A stretch of DNA of 59,053 bases. It comes from Chara braunii (Eukaryota > Streptophyta > Charophyceae > Charales > Characeae). The stretch spans positions 722,257 to 781,309 of the forward strand of contig BFEA01000542.1 of assembly GCA_003427395.1 (NCBI GenBank). The letters run 5' to 3'. The position numbers were made by a program, and so were the translations under genes. Shown in pieces: positions 36,165 through 46,670 of the stretch (positions are counted from its first letter, which is position 1; each line of letters begins with the position of its first letter). Below the pieces are notes generated by a model that was not told where the DNA came from, ran no database searches, and worked only from the letters and a program-made list of their open reading frames with translations.

Positions 36165-36494
36165 GAAGGATATATAGAAAACCAAGTAGCGCAACCACAC
36201 AGATGTCCAAGTAGCCGTGTACAACCAGAGAGCATAATCGCATCGAGAATCCATCCAAATAAAACAATACAATGAAGTAATGAGTCAATATTCAAGTTCG
36301 CAGGCCACACCAACACAATATCCAAAGTTGCTCCTCTCTGTCTGGCGCCCAACACCTAATCCTACTTTACTCATCTATCCTACCTACAATTGTGTTCACT
36401 CAACAAGTTCACTCTGACTCTCGAAGAACAATGTATATGATGTCAATTCCATAGCCGATTTTTCTTCATGCACTAGGTACATATCTCGTTACCC
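36165..36494 (+). repeat. Repeat C, copy 2
   Basis: Second copy of the C repeat, 1.28 kb after the first and in the same orientation. Both copies stand next to simple-sequence tracts (CT after the first, AAT before the second). Confidence 0.7.
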
Positions 36495-36769
36495 TCATCA
36501 TACCTTAATACCTCACACTCGCCTCTTTCCCAGAAGACCACCATATTGCCCTCGTAGCCCCTCCGTGCATGCACCCCCTACTCTGATGATTCGTCTTCTT
36601 TCTCTCTCTCACTCTCTCATACTCATCTTCTCTTTCCCTTCATGCTCGTCTCTTTCCCATTCACACACCCGCCTTCGTTAGTGCGTGTTCGTCTTCCATT
36701 TTGCCCGTGTGCCTTCTCCCTATCGTACTGATTTCCTCACACCTACATGAATGAAATGGAGGTAAGATC

Positions 36770-36776
36770 CAATCGC

Positions 36777-36842
<66 letters not shown>

Positions 36843-36900
36843 ATCATTATAATAAATCATAATAATAAACAATAACAGTAATAATAATAATAATAACATA
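36770..36900. repeat. (AAT)n microsatellite
   Basis: A nearly uninterrupted AAT run covers about 36,776-36,837, followed by looser AAT/AAC repeats to 36,897. Confidence 0.9.
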
Positions 36901-37019
36901 AAGAAAACAAGTTATCTTACCTGCCCTATACAGTCATGTCGGGGGGAGGGGTGCGTTTCGGCTCGGGGGTCGGTGGTTGGTGCCGCTCGCTGAAGCAACC
37001 TCTCTCTTTCTTTCACTCT

Positions 37020-37440
37020 CTTTCACTTTCTCTTTCACACACACGCACACATACACATACACACACACGCGCGAGCGAGCAAGCGTGCATGCACGCGAGC
37101 GACGGAGATGGGGCGCACGAAAGACTGGCAGATGCTCGTTGTCATGACCACTCAACTCTCTCTCTCGTTTTCTCACGCACATACACACACATACATGAAT
37201 ATGCACGCACAACTAAATAAACAAGTGTGGCGATGTATATTCTCATATTTTTGTGATAGATTCATTCGATTTGCTCATCCTATCGATGGAAGTAGTGTAA
37301 GGCCAGCCGCGAGATCGACATACCCTCCCACACACACACACACACACACATACAAGTGTAATAGTGTACATTCTCATATTTCAGCGGTAGATTCACTCGA
37401 TTTGGCTCACCTTATCGATGGTAGTATGATGAAGTAAGTT
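37020..37440. repeat. CA microsatellites and a ~130-bp duplication
   Basis: AC-rich tracts lie at 37,036-37,068 and 37,327-37,350. The segment AAGTGTGGCGATGTATATTC (37,223) through ATCGATGGAAGTAG (37,293) is repeated at 37,353-37,425 (AAGTGTAATAGTGTACATTC through ATCGATGGTAGTAT). The duplication unit therefore includes the CA tract. No ORF is credible. Confidence 0.7.
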
Positions 37441-38960
37441 GAGTGGTTGGAGACTTACCTGCTGGCCGGTTCATTGCTTTTCCTACCGATGAAACATCCC
37501 TTTCTCTTTCGACCTCCCCTTCGTTGTCTACTTCTATTAGAAAAAAATAAGATAATAAGATGAAGTAAAGGAAACTAATCTATAGTTAACAGTATTTCGG
37601 ATTTGAGGATGTTTAATTTAGAAAACGTTAACCGCAGACTCTCGGCGGCCGCAAACATATCCCAACCGAGTAAGTTTTCTTTCTTTCCTTGCTACGTGTC
37701 TCCTTCCCTTACGACACCCTGCCTACTTTTGCCCCCCTCTTCTTCCCCCTGACTCGTGTTTCTTGACTTGCTTCCTTCCTCTCCTCTTTATTCTTCCTCT
37801 CCTTCTTCCCCCTTCTCAACCCCCTGTATACCTCTCTCCTTAAGATCGCGCCCCGACAACAGTGGCGATCGAAATGCGAGTATCCCACAATGGCGACTAT
37901 GATACGACCTTCACCCTCATTATTCAAGACCACGTGTAACCTTCACCCGCCCGCATTTACTCCTATTCGCATATCCTCCGCTAGCCCACTCACTTACTAG
38001 TGTGTCCGTTTGTCGGCTATTTCGTTCGTTTGCTCCCACTCGGGTGCTTATTTTCTCCTTCTTGTCTTTTACCGGCTTAAGCTTTGCGATTGCCCCTTTC
38101 TCGCTCCCTTCCTCACGAACTAAAGCACGTTCTTACTTCACTCGACCGTACCCTGCTTACTTGCCTTTGTTGAAAGAATCAATCCCCTAAAACCGGACAG
38201 ATTCATGAGATTCACATACTAGTACCTCCTTTTAGTGCTCATAAAACGAATCGATCGTGGACCGTGATCCTGCTGGGTTAAACATCTGTATCCGGACTTG
38301 GAATGGGTTGGGATATGATCTCGCAAAATCTACTCCCACCGTTAGGAGAATTTGCACCTTATATTAGCGCAGATTCATTCTCCATATTTTATCGAATTTA
38401 AAAATAATAAAAGTAAATAAATAACAATAATAGTAATAATAAAGCTTTTGGATTATATCTTATCAGTTGATTGTTTCGTTCCACATCATGGTTGATGAAC
38501 TCGATCCTATTAGCCGCCTATGTACCACGGTTACCTGCGTGTAGAAAGTTCAAAAATTTTTATTGTACTTTATTTATTTGTTTTATTCGTTCATGTTTGT
38601 TTCTCATTCCCGAGAGAAGTTAGTTCAATTTGTTATCATGCTTTAGTTCAATTTGTTATCATGCTTGCTGATGTATCTTCCCATGTTATAGTGAAAGATT
38701 AATTTCATTTTGCTTGTGTTCAGATTGTTGGAATTGGTGTCCCTCACTCTAGGCGTTGTCGTAGGGTATGGTGGTTGTCAATGGCGCTTTCCCCCCCCAC
38801 CCCTCTTCAATGAATCTTTCGCATCATATCGGGATCATTAAGGGTGGTAGTTACAAAAGAAACTCGCGAAATCTAAGGAGGATAAATCAAAATAAAATAA
38901 AATAAACTTGGAAATCTAACTGTCCTAATGTTTTCGAGTCCCGTTTGTTCAATTGTTGGG
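37441..38960. other. No gene seen
   Basis: Unique sequence with short ORFs lacking domains. A 21-bp direct repeat, TTAGTTCAATTTGTTATCATG minus its first base, occurs at 38,622 and 38,644. AAT-rich patches occur at 38,400-38,440. Confidence 0.4.
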
Positions 38961-38965
38961 CTCTT

Positions 38966-39045
38966 GCTACGGGAAGGAGCCTAAATTTTTCCCTAATTAC
39001 CTCAAGTCATAATCCACAGGTCACGAGTTCAAGTCCCGCTCGATC
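38966..39045 (+). repeat. tRNA-Met-like remnant (pseudo-tRNA or SINE head)
   Basis: TCATAATCCACAGGTCACG followed by AGTTCAAGTCCCGC resembles the anticodon loop (CAT at 39,008-39,010), variable region and T-arm of elongator tRNA-Met. The box B (GAGTTCAAGTCCC) is good. The 5' half is poor and box A is unclear, so it is not a functional tRNA. Confidence 0.35.
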
Positions 39046-40394
39046 GGAAGCAGGGTTAAAAAACACAAATCCTACCTTGATTCTCAATAAAAAGAGATCG
39101 CCTAGAGGACATGATGAACTCGATTCCTGCATCCCCAGCGTATCGATTCACACCTTTACCTACTGGGCTAGCTCCTAGTTTGGTTAGAACAAGAGCGATT
39201 TAGCCATAAGTAGAGTACAGGTTTGACTTTACTTGTGTAACAGGCTCACAGTCTGCCTTCTATGGTCAGTCTGGGCCAGTATCGTTTGTCACTGCCTGGT
39301 ATGCCAGACAATATGTTTTCCTTGGCTACCCTGGCCGTATGACCGTGGTGTATATTATTTTTCTGGTTTACTTCCGAGTTTATGGCGGAGTGCATTGTCA
39401 TTTTTCCGTACCCCGCCGTATTTGACGCCCATCGATTCTTGTCGACCATCCCATCCTGTTATTCTAACCAGAAACTTCTTTCCAATTTAGTACGTTGTCG
39501 TCGCTTTTCGCGCAACTTCTCTTGCTTTTGTTTATCCTTCCGACCCTTGCGGCCGAAGGTTTTTAATCTCTACTAACCCTTACTGTTTGCCGTACAAGTC
39601 GTATCACTACGCATGGCCGCCTAGTACCGCTGGCCTCGATGGTCGAGAAGTTTGCTTCACAGCGCCATGCCAAAAATTCTCACTTTTTACTCCAAACAGT
39701 CTCCTGCACGGAAACCGGGGTCGATACTGCATCGAATGCAAAATCATGAGCAAATATCCTTGTAAGGGTGTTTGCTCCGACAACGCTCAGGTTCACCCTA
39801 CTCATCCTTCGTCACTTTCTAACTTCCTGGTTCCCCAGGCTTATTCGCACCTTCTAGCTCCACTAACTTCTAGTTACGTCTGCCATAGCTCGCCTTCCTT
39901 CCGCGCTGCGCTCTTCTTTACCTCACATGTATCTGGCGCACTTTCCTGTCAAGATCCATCCACCTTCTTTACTGCCTCACTTCACTTCCTTGGCGTCTGT
40001 CACTCTGTTGCCTCAGCTCACTGCCTTAGCATCCGTCACTCGCTGCACTCGCTCGATACTAGCGCAAACGACCCAGCATCTGCAGTTCCCATAACCGTCT
40101 CTCAACGCTGCTCAGTCACCCGACTACCCTAAGAAGATTTCAAAGGACTTAGCTACTTCGGTGCAGCAGCCCTCCGCCCCTATGTGCCAGCCCGACAGAT
40201 GACCGATATATCAGTATGACATATCGACGTGGCTGCGACTTCCGTCAGCTTTTCCGTCGTTCGCTCTAGTTGACCAGAGTTCCTTTCTCCCGAGTTCTCG
40301 ACTGACACACCTACACCTGACTCTTCATAGCAGACTATCGGCAACGACTAATATATTGCGGGGAGCCCTGCCATGCGGCTATTCACTCTATTGA
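39046..40394. other. No gene; inverted B-repeat head at 39,748-39,783
   Basis: On the minus strand from 39,783 the sequence reads TGTCGGAGCAAACACCCTTA then CAAGGATATTTGC. This is the head of repeat B with its palindrome degraded; the body does not match B1. A 181-codon ORF (39,587-40,132, +) is Ser/His-rich and shows no recognisable domain or coding signal. Confidence 0.4.
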
Positions 40395-41385
40395 GCGCGT
40401 GCACGATCAACCATCTTTCGTGCCTCAGCGGGAAACTCACACTCAAAACCCCTCACACCAACTCGCGGCTGGTGGGTGGTACGCCCGCATAGGGTCCGTA
40501 CCAGCCGGGTTTTTTCCACGTTGTAGGCTTAATCACCCACCAACTAGCATGCATGTTGAACTTCTCGGTCCTTGTTTCAAAATGAATAGGATAAAAATAT
40601 TTTGTCAACACCCCCACACGCTGGAATCCGAACGGGTCCGCTAAAAGGAGGCGCTCGCTCAAGGTCCTCGGCCGTCGAGACGGCCTCTAAATCCAAAATT
40701 GCGTCCAAGTCAAGGATGCCGAAGCATAAAAAAAATAACGACGATAAATAATAAAATAGTTATAAATTTTTAATTGTCAGAATATGGCAAACAAGAAAAT
40801 GTTAGCACCGTCCTAACGCCGTCGACGGCAAAACCAAGGGGGATAGCCCCACCGGGCCCTCAACCCCTCAGTCCCTTCTCGCTATTTTGATATCCCCGTG
40901 TCTTCGCCGCTCGATGTTGATCCCTGAATCTCTTTGATGAAAGTTCGACACTGTAACCAATAGTGCTAGGCCTAAGGCTGAGTCTAGTGTTGACGAACAC
41001 CTAAATAAAACGGATACTGTGCAACTCGCAGATCTATCAAAATGTTTCAAAATCACGTTGTTGTCGATGCTGTTTTCCGCACATACGCACAAGTCTCAAG
41101 CAAGCACACCAATCCAAAGGCATAATCTTCTAAAACCTAGTTTAATAAGAAATAAAAATTAGGTCAGCGATCATGTTGGCTCTTCAATCATCAACAAATA
41201 AAAAGATCACGCGCGCCTCAAATCTGCACGTCCACACACTCTTTAAACTAGTCAGCCATCCAATTAACGTAAATTACGTACATAGCCACAACTCGCGCGG
41301 TATATTCAAACTTTAAACCAAACTTATTTTTCTGTCACTTGCAAAAAACAGGGCGGATACCCTTGTAAGGGTATTCGTGTCGACA
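40395..41385 (-). repeat. Repeat B, inverted copy B3
   Basis: Read on the minus strand from 41,385 it begins TGTCGACACGAATACCC with ATACCCTTACAAGGGTAT. It then follows B1: ACAGAAA-ATAAGTTTGG, a GGGGCTATCCCCCTTGG block at about 40,840, GACCCGTTCGGATTCC near 40,630, and AGTTGGTGTGAGGGG near 40,455. Homology fades near 40,395. Divergence from B1 is clearly greater than between B1 and B2. Confidence 0.65.
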
Positions 41386-41661
41386 ACGTGGAGCACTTTT
41401 AGGAGGTACTGATGGTTTAATAAAAAAGAAATATTAGCCAACAACCATACCGACTTTACAATCAGTATCAAAGAAGAAAGATCACATCCATCTTTAAAAC
41501 TGCGCGCCCACACACACTCTACTTCTAGTCTCACATTCAATCAGCGTAACGGAAAATACAGTTGCAACTCGCGTGGTGCCTTCAGTTTTCAAGTCCAAAC
41601 TTATTTTCTGTCACTTGCAAAAACCAAGGTGGATACCCTTATAAGGGTATTCGCACCGACA
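41386..41661 (-). repeat. Repeat B, inverted 5' fragment B4
   Basis: A further B head starts at 41,661 on the minus strand (TGTCGGTGCGAATACCC, then TTATAAGGGTATCC). It follows B1 for about 275 bp and ends where copy B3 begins. Two heads in tandem suggest a nested insertion or a slipped duplication. Confidence 0.65.
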
Positions 41662-42982
41662 CCGGTCATAAAGTACAGGCGGTTCGAAGAACAACAACCT
41701 TTCAAAACTAATAGTTAACGGGTCCCAGTTTTCCACAACCGCTTTGAAACCCACAACCCGTATATTGCCGCCGTCTGAACAAGGAAAAAATGAGCCTTGG
41801 GTGCAAACAACACTCTGCTGCTATATGGCAAATGCTGCAAATTGGTGTGCTCTCTCTTTTTAGGTGGGTGCTTTGTCTCGCTCTCTTTAGGTGGACAGTT
41901 GCTAGTCAAAATCAACTTTCTGCCCTCCCCACCTATTGCTCTCCTTCCCTCTCCCCCCATAGATCTCCGTCAAAAAAGAAAAAGTGTGGGCCATTCCGGG
42001 CTACATTCCGAGGGCCCCCAGGTTAGCCGATCTTTTCAGGGGCTCAATCTGTCTGCGTACGTAAATGCAAGTCATGTCATTTCGCGGCGACGAAGAGGGG
42101 CCCCAAGGTGTTTTTCCCTAAGACGAAAGGCACTGAGGAAGGATCCACGCCAGCAAAACGGCAAAGGTCTTCCACCTTTCCGTGGCGGCAAGCACACGTC
42201 TTGGGCCCGTGCGCCTGCCTCTTCCCGTTAGGGTGACGAAGGGTCAGCCGCTGCGCGTTCGGTACCGGCGCGGGTGGATTCGGCAGCCACGGCCTCCTGT
42301 GATTGCAATTGCAACACATTCAGAGAGAGGATTGCCCGCAGGGTTTCAGCTGCAGGAGAAGCGCGCGGACAAGGGAAGGAGCGACCTCGGCGGCTGCTCG
42401 CCCAAGTGGTGCTACTAGCGCTAGGGCATCCTCCGTACCCGTTCTCGTTGTTGGTAGTACAACGGCAAAACTTGCATTTTCTCCCACAAGCGCCACCGAT
42501 GGCGGGACGTTATGTCAACTCCGTCTTCAGCCAATCGCCCTACCGGTAGTAGTGGTCGCTGCCGCCAATTTCGATTTTGCCTACCGGTTTTCGTTCCCGC
42601 TCTCCTAAGCTCGACTTCTTCCCTCCATCTTTATCGTCTGACGCGTGGACAGCACTCGACGCCGCCCGCTTGTCAAGCTCTCTCTCGCCTACTTTGTACG
42701 GGTAAAGGAGTTCGTGGAAATCTCCTCCTCCCCCTCCAGATTATACCGTGGGAGTAGGGCGCCTCCACTTCGTCTTTCCTCTCCCTTTCCGCTTCGCAGT
42801 TCTCGGCCTTCTTTAGGTCGAAAACAGCTGTCTTCTACCTTTCTTTGATTGATTTCCCACTTTCGGCGACCTGCGGACCCTTCTTCTCCCCTCCTTCCAA
42901 GCAGCTCATTCTTTCGTGTGCAGCGGGGAGGTATTGCGGGAGGGAATAGGGGCAGGGCGAGGAAGAGAACGTCGTCGCCCTG
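41662..42982 (+). promoter_or_regulatory. Upstream region of the PRP39 gene (no defined promoter)
   Basis: GC content rises from about 41,990. The last 300 bp are C/T-rich with TCTCTCG and CTTTCC words, as in many plant 5' UTRs. I see no convincing TATA box within the final kilobase. ORFs at 41,797-42,231 and 42,303-42,608 lack recognisable domains; either could belong to a transcribed leader. The extent of the promoter is inferred only from position. Confidence 0.3.
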
Positions 42983-45208
42983 ATGGCAGTGGTGGAGGGC
43001 GGCGTAGACATGGCGGCCATGGACCACTGCGCGGGTGTTGGACATGGGGGCGGCGAGATGAAGGCTGAAACAGCAGCTGCAGGGGCGGCGGCAGCGGCGG
43101 CGGCAGCGCAGCCCGCGGCCCCTCAGACGCCGACGGAAGAGGACAGGTTATGGAGCATTGTCACTGCCAATCCCGCCGATTTCACATCCTGGACGTTGCT
43201 CATTCAGGAAGCGGAGAGGCTGGATGTGATAGACAAAATCCGGCGGGTTTACGACACCTTTCTTGCCGAATTTCCCCTTTGCTATGGGTATTGGAAGAAA
43301 TACGCAGACCACGAGGGGAGGCACGGGCACCAAGAGAAGATTGCTGAAGTGTACGAGAGAGCCGTCAAGGGGGTGACATACAGTGTTGACATCTGGATGC
43401 ATTACTGCACATTCGTTGCAGAGAAATCTGAGGACATGGGAGAGATCAGGCGGCTGTTTGAGCGTGGCCTTGATTATGTTGGCACGGATTACCTAGCCCA
43501 CCTGTTATGGGACAAATACCTGGAGTTCGAGTACTCTCAGGAAGAGTGGGGGCGCGTCGCTCAGCTCTACACTCGGATTCTTCTCATTCCGATGCAGCAG
43601 ATCGACAGGTACTATCAAAGCTTCAAGCAGTATGTGCACAAGCAGATGCAGAGCGGCAGGTTATTATCAGAGTTCTTGACACCGGAGGATATCGCAGAAT
43701 TCGAGGCGTTAGAGAGCATGGCGGGTAACGGGCAGGATGCAGAGGGGGTTGCCGCGGGAGGGAGTGAGGCTGATGGCGATGCGAGCGGCAAGGCGGCAGA
43801 GGAGAAGAGTACGTCCAAACCGCGGGTATTGTCCGAGCAGGAAAAGCTAGAGAAATACCTCGCGCGCAGAGACGAGATGTACCGAGTGACGAAAGAACAA
43901 GACATGAAGATTCACGATTACGAGATTGCAATCCGACGGCCGTACTTCCACGTTAAGCCCCTTGACGAGATGCAGCTGGCCAATTGGCATCGGTACTTGG
44001 ACTTCCTTGAGAAGGAAGGCAACCTCAAAAAGGTTTCCAAGCTGTACGAGCGGTGTCTCATCGCCTGTGCGAATTATTCAGAGTATTGGATCCGATACGT
44101 CGATCATCTGGAGGGGGCAGGACAGCTGGAGCAAGCGGAAGACGCGCTGGTAAGGGCGGCGACGATCTTCGTTAAGCGGCGGCCGGAGGTTCACCTTTAT
44201 GCGGCGAGGTACTACGAGAAGCACGAGAACACCGCCGCCGCCAGGAAGCATTATGAGCTCCTCTGCACGGAACTCGCCGTGGGCCTCTTGGAAGCCGTGC
44301 TCAAGTATGCTAATCTTGAGAGGCGTCAGGGAAACCTGGACAAGGCGAAGGCGGTGTTCGAGGCGGCGCTGGAAGCTGAGAAGTCCAAGGACGATCCGAA
44401 AACGTTTGTCCATCTCACGATGCAGTACGCGCGCTTCTTAGATCAGGTTACGCGGAACACGGAGAAAGCGAGAGAGGTGTTTCGTGAGGCCGTGGAGAGA
44501 GTGCCGTTCTCGAAGGCTCTGTGGCAAGGGTTTATATTCTTCGAGACATTGCATCTCCAAGACGGCGGAATGAGTCGGGTGCAGGCGTTGGTAGAGCAGG
44601 CGATAACGCCGAGCGCGAGAGCGGACGGGTCTGGGATGAGCGTGGGTGATCGGGAAGAGATCTCCTTGCAGTTTCTGGAGTTGGTCGATCTGCACGGGGA
44701 TTCGGCAGCCGTGAGGAAGGCGGAGGCAGTGCACAAGAAGTTCTTCCCGGGGACGAGGAAGGGCAACGCGGAGTCGTCGAAAAAGCGTTCGCTTGACAAC
44801 AGTGGGGGGAGTGACAGGGGGTCGAAGGTGCACAAGACGGCGGCGAACATGGCGATGATGACGGCGGCGAATGCAGTGTCAATGGGGGGGCAAATTGCGT
44901 ACGCGAACGGGCAGCAGGGACAATGGGGGGCGGGGGGGTACGGAGCGGGGGTGGCGCAGAGTTTCGGACCGCAGCAGCAGGGATGGCAGCAGCAGGCGCC
45001 ACAACAGGCGGCGATTGTCGGACATGGGCAGCAGCAGCAGCAGCAGTGGGGAGGCGGATATGGGCCACAAGGACAGCAGACGTACCCAATGCAGCAGCAA
45101 GGGTACGGGCAGGGAGGAGGTCAAGCCTATAGACCCGCGCAACAGGCACCGCTACAGCAGCAGCAGCAGCAGCAGCAACAAGGGTACTACCAGGGTTACC
45201 ATCAGTAA
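42983..45208 (+). CDS. PRP39: PRP39-like pre-mRNA-processing factor (U1 snRNP, HAT repeats), intronless
   Basis: An uninterrupted 741-codon ORF. The N-terminus has an Ala-rich stretch (about residues 34-47). Residues 50-590 are a solenoid of HAT (half-a-TPR) helices with signature aromatic spacing: FTSWTLLIQEAE, YGYWKKYADHE, VDIWMHYCTFV, LLWDKYLEFE, ANWHRYLDFLEKEG, SEYWIRYVDHLE and KALWQGFIFFE. An acidic, Ser/Gly-rich linker (about 245-290) splits the solenoid, as in PRP39 proteins. A basic patch follows (SSKKRSL, about residue 597). The last 100 residues are Gly/Gln/Tyr-rich with a run of nine Gln and end GYYQGYHQ. PRP39 proteins scaffold U1 snRNP at 5' splice sites in the nucleus. Start: ATG 42,983 has a weak -3 context; ATGs at 43,010 and 43,019 have stronger ones, so initiation could be 9 or 12 residues later. 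The complete lack of introns is unusual for a plant PRP39. Confidence 0.9.
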   Translation: MAVVEGGVDMAAMDHCAGVGHGGGEMKAETAAAGAAAAAAAAQPAAPQTPTEEDRLWSIVTANPADFTSWTLLIQEAERLDVIDKIRRVYDTFLAEFPLCYGYWKKYADHEGRHGHQEKIAEVYERAVKGVTYSVDIWMHYCTFVAEKSEDMGEIRRLFERGLDYVGTDYLAHLLWDKYLEFEYSQEEWGRVAQLYTRILLIPMQQIDRYYQSFKQYVHKQMQSGRLLSEFLTPEDIAEFEALESMAGNGQDAEGVAAGGSEADGDASGKAAEEKSTSKPRVLSEQEKLEKYLARRDEMYRVTKEQDMKIHDYEIAIRRPYFHVKPLDEMQLANWHRYLDFLEKEGNLKKVSKLYERCLIACANYSEYWIRYVDHLEGAGQLEQAEDALVRAATIFVKRRPEVHLYAARYYEKHENTAAARKHYELLCTELAVGLLEAVLKYANLERRQGNLDKAKAVFEAALEAEKSKDDPKTFVHLTMQYARFLDQVTRNTEKAREVFREAVERVPFSKALWQGFIFFETLHLQDGGMSRVQALVEQAITPSARADGSGMSVGDREEISLQFLELVDLHGDSAAVRKAEAVHKKFFPGTRKGNAESSKKRSLDNSGGSDRGSKVHKTAANMAMMTAANAVSMGGQIAYANGQQGQWGAGGYGAGVAQSFGPQQQGWQQQAPQQAAIVGHGQQQQQQWGGGYGPQGQQTYPMQQQGYGQGGGQAYRPAQQAPLQQQQQQQQQGYYQGYHQ

Positions 45209-45890
45209 TGAGCCAGCCAGAAGTCCTCTTTGCTTTTCAGTTTGTTGTCTGTGCAATGGGCTAATCTGGGCAGGGTGGGAGTGAGGGTGGTTGGGCTTAA
45301 GGAGGGCACTGGTTGGTTGGGTGCAGGGGTTATGGGTTTTGGACTTTTCTGTTGGACCTGGTGAGCACTATGTACATAGAAAGGCGCACAGGAAAGGCAG
45401 AAGCTGTCAGAAGCCCGTTTTCTGTTACGAATTCGTCCTTGCCCAGTTGGCTTCCTAGGTTTAGTTCAACAAGTAGGGTAATGTAGGTGTTCTCGACTGC
45501 CAGTGGCTGGGTATAGTGAGTTTTGCTGTGTGTGATGTAGCGGCTTGTAGATGAATGCGGGGGGCCCTGCAGACAACAGTGCACCCGCCTCGTGAGGGAG
45601 CTGTGGCGCAGCAGCCAATGTTTTCCAATATTTGCTGCAGGTTGTCTAGTTCGAGGAAGTTTTTTCATGGAAGAGAATCCACGAGATATGGTAAAAACGC
45701 AATTTGCAGCATGTTTCAGTTATCGATGATGCCCCGGACTCTCTCTCTCTCTCCCCCCCCCCTCTCTGTTTTTCTATTCTGTGTCAGAGGTATCTGATTC
45801 TTACCAGTACCTCTTATAGATCGAAGATACCGGAATGGCTTGTGCTGTGTGCATTGATGCCTTGGCCTGCTTGTTCTGTGTCTGTCAATC
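45209..45890. other. 3' flank of PRP39; no second gene
   Basis: G/T-rich sequence follows the TAA. AATAAA is not seen near the stop. A (CT)n/(C)n tract lies at 45,738-45,767. No ORF has protein character. Confidence 0.4.
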
Positions 45891-45895
45891 TGATT

Positions 45896-46022
45896 GGGAG
45901 TGGTCAGGACTTGAACTCTTAAACCTGAGGATCAACAGTGCTAGGTGTGTACCATTTCAGCCACGAGGCAGGTACGTCTGTCGAATTTAATGTTCAATCC
46001 CTTGTAAAGTTTCGTGAATGAT
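45896..46022 (-). repeat. tRNA-derived (SINE-like) head, copy 1
   Basis: On the minus strand GTGGCTGAAATGGTA (45,964-45,950) looks like a box A and GAGTTCAAGTCCT (45,918-45,906) like a box B, at tRNA-like spacing. The adjoining 60 bp (45,958-46,020) recur at 46,573-46,639 (shared GGTACGTCTGTC and TTTCGTGAATG). Both copies adjoin pyrimidine-rich tracts on the plus strand. Confidence 0.45.
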
Positions 46023-46059
46023 GGTTGGGCTCAGGTAGTAGTGCATGGTAATGTTGCAG

Positions 46060-46225
46060 CAAGTGTCCTCTCCTTTCTTCTCTTCCTCTCTCCTCCTCTC
46101 CCTTCTCTCCCTCCCTTTCTCTTCTCCCTACCTCCCTCTCTCCCGGTCTCTCCCTATATTCCTCTCTCTCTCTCACTTCCATCTCTCCCTACCCCTCTGT
46201 TCCTTCTCTCCCCTCATTTCTTTAT
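46060..46225. repeat. CT-rich low-complexity tract
   Basis: Imperfect CTCTCC/TTCTCC words make up almost the whole segment. The Ser/Leu/Pro ORFs here are its translations. Confidence 0.8.
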
Positions 46226-46519
46226 TTCCCTTTTTGGAGCTGCTTCAGTTCTGTTCGTTTTTTTCAAGTCGGATGTCTCTGCTCCTAATAGGCTTGTGAT
46301 TTCAAACTAGGGTCACGTACATAGCATATGTGAGTTGCCAGTATGCAAAAGACACGACGACCAATCCCGTTGCACTGGCGTTGTTTCTTGTCAATGCATG
46401 TCGTAAATGGGATTTCTTGTATGGCGATGCAAAAGGAAAACAAAGAAAGGAGCAACGATGTGAACGGTCCGGCCCGACTTGTGTTCTTGTGAGCTAACCT
46501 GTCCATGGAATGAAGAAGC

Positions 46520-46670
46520 CCGCCTGCTTTTGAAACAGGTCTGAACCAGAGGGCTGCCGTATGAACCTGATTCGGCCACCAGTAAGGTACGTCTGTCACT
46601 CGTATTGTTCGATCCCAGTTTATGATATTTCGTGAATGGCGAAAAGGCTTAAGCAGGTGTGTTTCGTTAC
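46520..46670 (-). repeat. tRNA-derived (SINE-like) head, copy 2
   Basis: A box-A-like GGTGGCCGAATCAGG (minus, from 46,580) is present; box B is degraded. The flank 46,573-46,639 is homologous to 45,958-46,020. A CT-rich tract (46,676-46,815) follows on the plus strand, as with copy 1. Confidence 0.4.

Noticed and set aside
39587-40132. 181-codon plus-strand ORF
   Set aside because: No domain, composition not protein-like, and it overlaps a B-repeat head on the other strand.
44532-45149. 205-codon minus-strand ORF
   Set aside because: Shadow of the GC-rich PRP39 coding sequence.
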